The translations under genes and the position numbers were made by a program. Source: JANQQC01 sp965262255 (lineage in GTDB: Bacteria > Pseudomonadota > Alphaproteobacteria > Caulobacterales > Hyphomonadaceae). From it: a DNA stretch of 64,000 nucleotides. Of the stretch, positions 59,249-64,000 are shown piece by piece. The DNA lies in the NCBI GenBank assembly GCA_965262255.1, contig OZ253505.1:1550001-1614000 (forward strand), read 5' to 3'. The first letter of the stretch is position 1; each line of letters starts with the position of its first letter. The notes beneath the pieces are model-generated. The model saw only the letters and a list, made by a program, of their open reading frames with translations, did no database searches and was not told the origin of the DNA.

Positions 59249-59253
59249 TTCCC
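59139..59253 (+). ncRNA. Presumed omega-RNA of the complete TnpB element
   Basis: It overlaps the 3' end of tnpB. CCCTC-GAAA-GAGGG forms a stem with a GNRA-type tetraloop, and TGACAC-GCAAC-GTGTCA forms a second hairpin just before the right end. The sequence after the end (ATATTTTAACGGAGG...) would be the guide. Inferred from TnpB biology; the transcript is not shown. Confidence 0.55.
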
Positions 59254-59717
59254 ATATTTTAACGGAGGTTTTAAAAATACCCTAAACTAACTCCTGCAAG
59301 TGGAGCGGTTTCACACCATACGCTTTAGAGGTCGCAGCGTTATCGCGTCCGACTCGAACAGTGCGGTCGTTCTCGGCGAATGGTTCGGGGGGGGGTAATT
59401 CATTGAGTATTCCACGTTAACTGCGCTCTCTGAGTTTGAATCCACTTACGCCATAGCTTGATATAATCTAGATTGTACCCAAATTAGGTATGTCCTCGTT
59501 TCTAATCGCGTTGTTTGACTCAAATAGTTTGCCGATAAACCAACAATTATTCTTAATATCTGCAGTTACAGCAATTTCCCGTCAAGTTGCGTCGGTTATG
59601 AGGCTCTGTTCTCCTAAGAATAAGAGTGATTGGAGGGAAAATGAGATTACTTGATCCGAAAACGCTTTAACGAATCCAGCTTAGTTATCTTTCTAGTAAA
59701 GAGACTTAATACTTGCC
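59254..59717. other. Intergenic, upstream of the molybdopterin operon
   Basis: It holds a run of nine G near 59388. A nine-codon ATG frame at 59641-59670 has a strong GGAGG site. No riboswitch was recognised. The operon promoter should lie here. Confidence 0.4.
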
Positions 59718-60623
59718 ATGTCAAAACACCATTTCTCTATTGAACATCCTCAGGACGTTCTTCGGTCGGCCCTAGATATGATGGAACGAGGAGAAAGGGT
59801 CGGACTAGCTGTTCTAATCAAATCTGTTGGCGGGGCAGTTCGAAGCCCCGGCGCACTTATGGCAATAGATTCTTCGGGCAATTATGCTGGTTACTTGTCG
59901 GGTGGTTGTATTGATGCCGATATCGTGTCTCAAACAGTTGAAGCCATAGGCGCGAACCAAACAAAAAACCTTAGATATGGACAAGGATCTCCATTCCCAG
60001 ACATTCTTCTGCCATGTGGAGGGTCATTGGATATAGCAATTGACCCTAGTCCGAGCAAAATCGCTATCTCAAAAACTCTAGAAACACTGAACACAAGAAG
60101 AAGCGCGTCCTTCGCTCTCAACATTCTTGACGGAAAATATACAGTTCGAATCCGACCCAAATTGCAGTTGAGAATTGCTGGTCGGGGCGCAGATGCGATA
60201 GCCCTCGCTCGAATAGCAAAATCAGTCGGGATCGAATGTAAATTTCAATCACCAGACGAGATCTGTTGTAGTGACGCTAAAGAGTTAGGCGTAACGACAG
60301 TCGAACAACTAGTTACTCCTAGCCAACTTCCTAAATCAAACGATGATTCAGAGACGGCCTTTGTTCTGATGTTTCACGACCGAGAATGGGAAGTTCCTTT
60401 AATTTTGGATGCCTTACAAGGCAAAGCATTCTATATTGGAGCAGTTGGGAGCAAGCGTACGCATGAAAAACGATGTTCCGACTTAAAGAGAGCCGGCTGC
60501 AGCGATGCCCAATTAAAACGAATCTTCGGTCCGATTGGACTTATTCCGGCTATGAGAGATGCAACAATGCTAGCAATTTCAGCGATGTCCGAAATCGTTT
60601 CTGAGTTTCATAAAGACTCGTAA
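59718..60623 (+). CDS. xdhC: XdhC/CoxI family protein, Moco insertion chaperone
   Basis: 301 residues with the two XdhC parts: an N-terminal domain with GLAVLIKSVGGAVRSPGA, LSGGCIDADIV and LPCGGSLDI, and a C-terminal Rossmann-like domain with YIGAVGSKRTHEKR and FGPIGLIPAMRDATMLAISAMSEI. XdhC binds molybdenum cofactor, promotes its sulphuration and hands it to xanthine-dehydrogenase-family enzymes. It is the first gene of a five-gene run with 2-3 bp gaps or short overlaps. The client enzyme is not in the window. Confidence 0.9.
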   Translation: MSKHHFSIEHPQDVLRSALDMMERGERVGLAVLIKSVGGAVRSPGALMAIDSSGNYAGYLSGGCIDADIVSQTVEAIGANQTKNLRYGQGSPFPDILLPCGGSLDIAIDPSPSKIAISKTLETLNTRRSASFALNILDGKYTVRIRPKLQLRIAGRGADAIALARIAKSVGIECKFQSPDEICCSDAKELGVTTVEQLVTPSQLPKSNDDSETAFVLMFHDREWEVPLILDALQGKAFYIGAVGSKRTHEKRCSDLKRAGCSDAQLKRIFGPIGLIPAMRDATMLAISAMSEIVSEFHKDS

Positions 60624-60625
60624 AG

Positions 60626-61219
60626 GTGACTAGCAATCGAAATACATTGCTCCTCTTGGCAGCTGGTCAGTCTAAGCGATTCAAGTCAGATAAGTTGCTG
60701 AGCGAACTATTTGGCGTTCCATTGCTACAACATTCTGCTAAATTGTATCGGCACCGGTATAATGTCCAAAGATACGCAGTAGTCGCCAATAATCAGAACG
60801 AACGTATTCATCTGCTAAAAGAAACAAATTGGCAAATTATATTAAATTCTGCAACGGAAAATGGAATGTCACACTCAATTAAACTAGGTATTGAACATGC
60901 AAAGAAAGTTAATTCGCCTATTCTGCTGATTGCATTGGCAGATATGCCACTCGTTAGGGAGGATCACTTGGATCAACTTTGCAATTTGATTGACAATGGT
61001 GCTAAGGTTGCGATCTCTAAATCTAACTCTAAACTTTCTCCTCCCGTAGCCTTACACAGGGACACTTGGCACCAGCTGCAGCATTTGAGTGGCGATTCCG
61101 GAGCAAAACAAATCATAGAAGGAATGGAGGGGGTTAGGACTTTGGAAACAGATAACCAAGTGTTACAAGATGTTGACACGATAGAGGATCTAGAAAGATT
61201 ACGAGTTCTTTATGACTAG
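60626..61219 (+). CDS. mocA: MobA-like NTP transferase, molybdenum cofactor cytidylyltransferase
   Basis: 197 residues from GTG 60626. The nucleotide-binding loop LLAAGQSKRFKSDKLL opens the protein, ENGMSHSIKLGIEHA follows, and LIALADMPLVREDHL supplies the metal-binding Asp. Pairing with XdhC points to MocA, which makes the cytosine dinucleotide cofactor used by molybdenum hydroxylases. A GMP transferase (MobA) is less likely from context. It starts 2 bp after xdhC and overlaps moaA by 8 bp. Confidence 0.87.
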   Translation: MTSNRNTLLLLAAGQSKRFKSDKLLSELFGVPLLQHSAKLYRHRYNVQRYAVVANNQNERIHLLKETNWQIILNSATENGMSHSIKLGIEHAKKVNSPILLIALADMPLVREDHLDQLCNLIDNGAKVAISKSNSKLSPPVALHRDTWHQLQHLSGDSGAKQIIEGMEGVRTLETDNQVLQDVDTIEDLERLRVLYD

Positions 61220-62243
61220 TACGAGTTGCCGCACAATTTCCCGTCCAATGATCGACGGGTTTGGACGCAAGGTAAGCTACTTGCGACTATCGGTTACTGA
61301 CCGATGTGATTTACGTTGTAACTACTGCATGTCGGAGCGAATGGTCTTTCTACCTAAAAGTGAATTACTGACCTTGGAAGAACTTGAGCAGATAGCTGTT
61401 GCATTCATTGATCGCGGCATAAAGAAAATACGTGTGACGGGCGGAGAACCTCTTGTACGCCGAGACGTACGAACATTAATTCAAAGGCTTGGTACGAGGA
61501 TCGGATACGGCCTTAACGAACTTACTTTAACCACTAACGCGACACGTTTGTCCGAGTTTGCAGCTTATCTAGTAGAGGCGGGAGTTAAACGAATAAATGT
61601 CTCACTGGACACTTTAAACCGCGACAAATTTCACAAAATCACCGGCAGAGATAGACTTGATCAGGTCCTGCAGGGTATTGAAACCGCACTCTCATTGGGA
61701 CTCAGAATCCGGATCAATACTGTTGCGCTAAAAAATCATAACGCTGCAGAAATCCCTCAAATAGTGTCTTGGGCACATCAGCGCGGCATGGATTGTTCTT
61801 TAATAGAAATTATGCCCCTCGGCGAAACCGGATACGATCGCTTTGATCAGTTCCTACCTCTTTCAGCCGTACGAGAGGAACTTGAATCACGTTGGACTTT
61901 GCTAGAACAGCCACGAACGGATGCCAACGCAGGACCGGCACAATTTTTTCACGTCAATGAAACAGGAGGACGATTAGGATTCATCACGCCGCTCACGAAC
62001 AATTTTTGTGCAAGCTGTAATCGTATGCGGGTAACATGCACGGGTCGTATATACATGTGCTTAGGGCAATCAAACTTTGTCGACCTTAGAGAGATACTCC
62101 GCAGTGGACCCTATGCTATGAGTAAACTTGCCGAAGCTCTCGACAAAGCGCTACGAACAAAACCAGAGAAGCATGACTTTGAAATTAACGAACCAGCAAT
62201 GGAACCGGCGTTAGCACGGCACATGTCGATGACAGGAGGGTAG
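61212..62243 (+). CDS. moaA: GTP 3',8-cyclase MoaA (radical SAM)
   Basis: 343 residues. The radical-SAM cluster motif CDLRCNYC (Cys32, 36, 39), VTGGEPLVRRDV and the second Fe-S site near the C-terminus (FCASCNRMRVTC) are all present. The chain ends MSMTGG with the Gly-Gly tail needed for activity. With MoaC it turns GTP into cyclic pyranopterin monophosphate. No moaC gene is in this operon, so it must be elsewhere. ATG 61212 lies inside the end of mocA. Confidence 0.96.
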   Translation: MTSTSCRTISRPMIDGFGRKVSYLRLSVTDRCDLRCNYCMSERMVFLPKSELLTLEELEQIAVAFIDRGIKKIRVTGGEPLVRRDVRTLIQRLGTRIGYGLNELTLTTNATRLSEFAAYLVEAGVKRINVSLDTLNRDKFHKITGRDRLDQVLQGIETALSLGLRIRINTVALKNHNAAEIPQIVSWAHQRGMDCSLIEIMPLGETGYDRFDQFLPLSAVREELESRWTLLEQPRTDANAGPAQFFHVNETGGRLGFITPLTNNFCASCNRMRVTCTGRIYMCLGQSNFVDLREILRSGPYAMSKLAEALDKALRTKPEKHDFEINEPAMEPALARHMSMTGG

Positions 62244-62246
62244 ATA

Positions 62247-62495
62247 GTGACAAAATTTCATTTTTTGGGAAGAGTTAGCGACATGACCGGAGTGATGTCG
62301 GGGCAAATTCAAATTCCCGAAGACGTGACAGATTCAATCCGGTTAAGACGCTGGATCGGGCAGTTGTACGACAGTTTGGAGGGATTTCAGGACGACTCTA
62401 TAAGGATTGCAATAGATGGAGAAGTTGCAACCGAACCCTGCCTGATTGGTTCTCCTAATGAAATAGCATTCTTACCACCTGTGGGAGGTGGATAA
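62247..62495 (+). CDS. moaD: Molybdopterin synthase sulphur carrier subunit MoaD
   Basis: 82 residues from GTG 62247, three bases after moaA. Ubiquitin-like fold with the C-terminal FLPPVGGG; the terminal Gly-Gly is thiocarboxylated and donates sulphur. It forms a heterotetramer with MoaE. The extra third Gly at the end is a small oddity. The middle is divergent but the length is normal. Confidence 0.92.
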   Translation: MTKFHFLGRVSDMTGVMSGQIQIPEDVTDSIRLRRWIGQLYDSLEGFQDDSIRIAIDGEVATEPCLIGSPNEIAFLPPVGGG

Positions 62496-62497
62496 TT

Positions 62498-62968
62498 GTG
62501 TTGCTAACGGAGCAACTTTTCGATAGTGCCGAGTTACTGGCGAATTTTCGGTCAAGCGTAAAAAATGCCGGTGCTATAGTCTCATTTACAGGGCTTGTAA
62601 GGGATTATTCAAATAATTCAGAGGTTGACGGCCTCTACTTGCAAGCGTATTCACCGATGACAGAAAACGGCATTACTTCCGCTATCAGCAAAGCGAAGTC
62701 TGATTGGCCCTTAATCGGGGTCAAGGTTTTACACAGGATAGGACTAATGAAACCGCGTGACGAAATAGTATTCGTTGCTACGGCTTCCGAACATCGACGT
62801 GCAGCGTTTGATAGTGCAGATTTTCTCATGGACTTTTTGAAAACTAGAGCCGTATTTTGGAAGAAAGAATTACGGACTGATGGCGAGTTTTGGATTGAAC
62901 CTCGAACTGAAGACTATGAGGATTCCTCGCGTTGGGAAATGAGCAAGAATGATTCGATAATCGCCTAA
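62498..62968 (+). CDS. moaE: Molybdopterin synthase catalytic subunit MoaE
   Basis: 156 residues from GTG 62498, two bases after moaD. GAIVSFTGLVRD near the N-terminus, LHRIGLMKPRDEIVFVA and FLKTRAVFWKKE with the catalytic lysines are all present. It uses MoaD thiocarboxylate to convert cyclic pyranopterin monophosphate into molybdopterin. Last gene of the run; a MITE follows 27 bp downstream. Confidence 0.94.
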   Translation: MLLTEQLFDSAELLANFRSSVKNAGAIVSFTGLVRDYSNNSEVDGLYLQAYSPMTENGITSAISKAKSDWPLIGVKVLHRIGLMKPRDEIVFVATASEHRRAAFDSADFLMDFLKTRAVFWKKELRTDGEFWIEPRTEDYEDSSRWEMSKNDSIIA

Positions 62969-62995
62969 GCGTCGCATCTTATTTCTAGATATTAT

Positions 62996-63145
62996 GAAAC
63001 TGTTGTGCGAAACACAAAGTTTGGAAAATTATCTACAAAATTTGAATTTTAGGCAAATAGATGGCCCTAGAATAAGGCATTTGGCGATCCAGATTGAGTG
63101 CAAATCATCGAATTTCGAGCGCGTAACGAGTTTCGCAACAGTCTC
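62996..63145. mobile_element. 150-bp MITE, copy 5
   Basis: GAAACTGTTGTGCGAAAC at left and its near-complement GTTTCGCAACAGTCTC at right, flanked by ATTAT on both sides. Exactly 150 bp. The interior GGCCCTAGAATAAGGCATTT is shared with copy 4. Confidence 0.85.
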
Positions 63146-63285
63146 ATTATGAGATGTCTTCCCTTGCAGCTTGATACTGCCATAGGCGGATAGGCTTAGC
63201 TGGTGAAGGAGGTCTTCTTATTTCCTTCGTTAGAGTGTGTTACAAAATGTCAACGTTTTTTGCGACAACGTTATAAGAATCTGGC

Positions 63286-63405
63286 GATTATATAGTTGTC
63301 TGGGCGACCTATAGACGGTTCCGAGCTCTCTTGAGAATCCCCCTTAATTTTTCGCGAGTCACACACAATTGTTCTTCCCCAACCAACTAACACGGGATTC
63401 TATCG
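63286..63405 (-). repeat. Solo omega-RNA-like repeat (inverted copy of 54536)
   Basis: On the minus strand it reads GCGATAGAATCCCGTG ... AGAGAGCTCGGAACCGTCTA ... ACTATATAATCGCC, as at 54536-54655. The AGAGCTCGGAACCGT block is close to the TnpB right end. No tnpB gene is nearby. Confidence 0.6.
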
Positions 63406-63474
63406 CCGCCAGTGCTAGTGAAAAACGATTGGCAGGACATAGTTACACGAAAGTACAGACATTTTTGAAATTGT

Positions 63475-64000
63475 CTAGATGTATAGTCCCACAAACATGG
63501 ACGCGGGATTTTTAATAAATCTTTCTGGTTCCTCTTTCCAACATTTGTTGATAAAGTCGAAGATAGTTAAACCTTTGTGAGCCTTTAACCTTTTAGCAAA
63601 ATTATAGGCATCAATAAAACTCTGGATGTGTTCCTTCAGTTTGTCATGTGTCTCATAGTGATACTTTTTCACAGTAGCTTCTTTGATGGTTCTATTCATT
63701 CGTTCCACTTGTCCGTTCGTCCAGGGATGATAGGGAAGTGTCAACTTATGTTCGATATTATTCTCTGAGCAAACAGCGTCAAATGCGTTGCATTTGACAT
63801 CCTTATTGATTTTATGATCGGGTGATTCGTTTTCTTTCACCGAGACTTTAGGGTTTCTCGAATTAGTGAACTGACTGCCATTGTCAGTCAAGATCGTATG
63901 GATAGTGTAAGGCACATTTTCAACCAAGGTCTCGATAAACTGAACTGCGACTTTTCGCGTCGATTTGTCGTGCAGTTCAACGTAGGCATATTTCGATGTG
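63475..64000 (-). CDS. IS481-family transposase, 3' part, continues past the right edge
   Basis: A minus-strand frame is open from the window edge at 64000 to a stop at 63475 (about 175 codons visible). It encodes YAYVELHDKSTRKVAVQFIE, then ILTDNGSQFT with the second Asp and NGQVERMNRTIKEATV with the catalytic Glu. The C-terminus has ALRAHKGLT-like and FDFINKCWK. Intact as far as seen. The N-terminus and first Asp are outside the window. Confidence 0.88.
   Translation of the reverse strand, partial: TSKYAYVELHDKSTRKVAVQFIETLVENVPYTIHTILTDNGSQFTNSRNPKVSVKENESPDHKINKDVKCNAFDAVCSENNIEHKLTLPYHPWTNGQVERMNRTIKEATVKKYHYETHDKLKEHIQSFIDAYNFAKRLKAHKGLTIFDFINKCWKEEPERFIKNPASMFVGLYI

Larger units (their letters stand above)
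57530..59253 (+). mobile_element. Complete TnpB element with terminal inverted repeats and 8-bp target duplication
   Basis: 1724 bp. Left end GGGAACTATATACTTTTTGA; right end (complement) GGGAATTATATACTTATTGA. ATATTTTA is present directly before (57522-57529) and after (59254-59261), an exact 8-bp duplication. A ~400-bp non-coding leader precedes tnpB. No TnpA (HUH) or DDE transposase gene lies inside, so the element must be mobilised in trans. Confidence 0.88.

Noticed and set aside
59641..59670. Nine-codon frame with a strong GGAGG site before xdhC
   Set aside because: It could be a leader peptide, but no terminator or attenuator structure follows and the distance is short of evidence.

Overview
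The window looks like a chromosomal segment of an AT-rich Gram-negative bacterium, most like a gammaproteobacterium. It encodes two TonB-dependent outer-membrane receptors, several C-terminal-Phe outer-membrane barrels, a periplasmic tryptophan-tryptophylquinone amine dehydrogenase, an AAHS-type MFS transporter, acyl-CoA/steroid-type catabolic enzymes (acyl-CoA synthetase, MaoC-like protein, SDR) and a molybdenum-cofactor operon. Coding density is low and many genes are duplicated, truncated or frameshifted. At least five kinds of insertion sequence and three families of miniature inverted-repeat elements (MITEs) are visible. This suggests a genome in active decay, for example a lineage recently restricted to a host or niche. 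No rRNA, tRNA or CRISPR array was seen. The taxonomic and lifestyle statements are inference.

Layout. 1-8.4 kb: a Fic gene cut by the window edge, a MaoC-like gene without a normal start, a 150-bp MITE, ssb, a complete Fic AMPylase, a serine hydrolase, an Abi-like HEPN protein and a tandem pair of small GIY-YIG-like proteins. 8.6-16.6 kb (minus strand): acyl-CoA synthetase, then the compact operon mauB-mauE-mauD-mauA-cytochrome c-TonB receptor, where adjacent genes overlap or nearly touch. This operon encodes the amine dehydrogenase heavy and light chains, two light-chain maturation proteins, a candidate electron carrier and an outer-membrane importer. 17-25 kb: nested MITEs, a TetR regulator, an AAHS transporter, a CH...YHCH/barrel protein, an IS remnant, malate dehydrogenase and a GNAT acetyltransferase. 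25.7-43 kb: a segmental duplication. Copy 1 keeps the TonB receptor and small barrel gene but has a dead SDR. Copy 2 keeps the SDR but has only a receptor tail and a broken barrel gene. IS256 remnants follow both copies. Also here are an S41-like lipoprotein that lacks its catalytic residues and an intact IS481/IS3-like element.

43-59 kb: a mobile-element graveyard. It holds IS481/IS3-like elements and fragments, an IS5-like element lying between two copies of a small-gene/HEPN module, duplicated methyltransferase genes (one frameshifted), a TnpB remnant, MITEs and a third CH...YHCH/barrel gene. That gene is bracketed by a complete TnpB element and an internally deleted derivative that keeps only the presumed omega-RNA end. 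Both TnpB elements have terminal inverted repeats and 8-bp target duplications, which is not how classical IS200/IS605 elements behave. Several MITEs share related ends and the same duplication length. 59.7-63 kb: xdhC-mocA-moaA-moaD-moaE, a compact operon for molybdopterin synthesis and for maturation of a molybdenum hydroxylase not present in this window. 63-64 kb: a MITE, a solo omega-RNA-like repeat and an IS481 transposase running off the right edge.

Stretches without a recognisable gene or element are listed as short 'other' entries.
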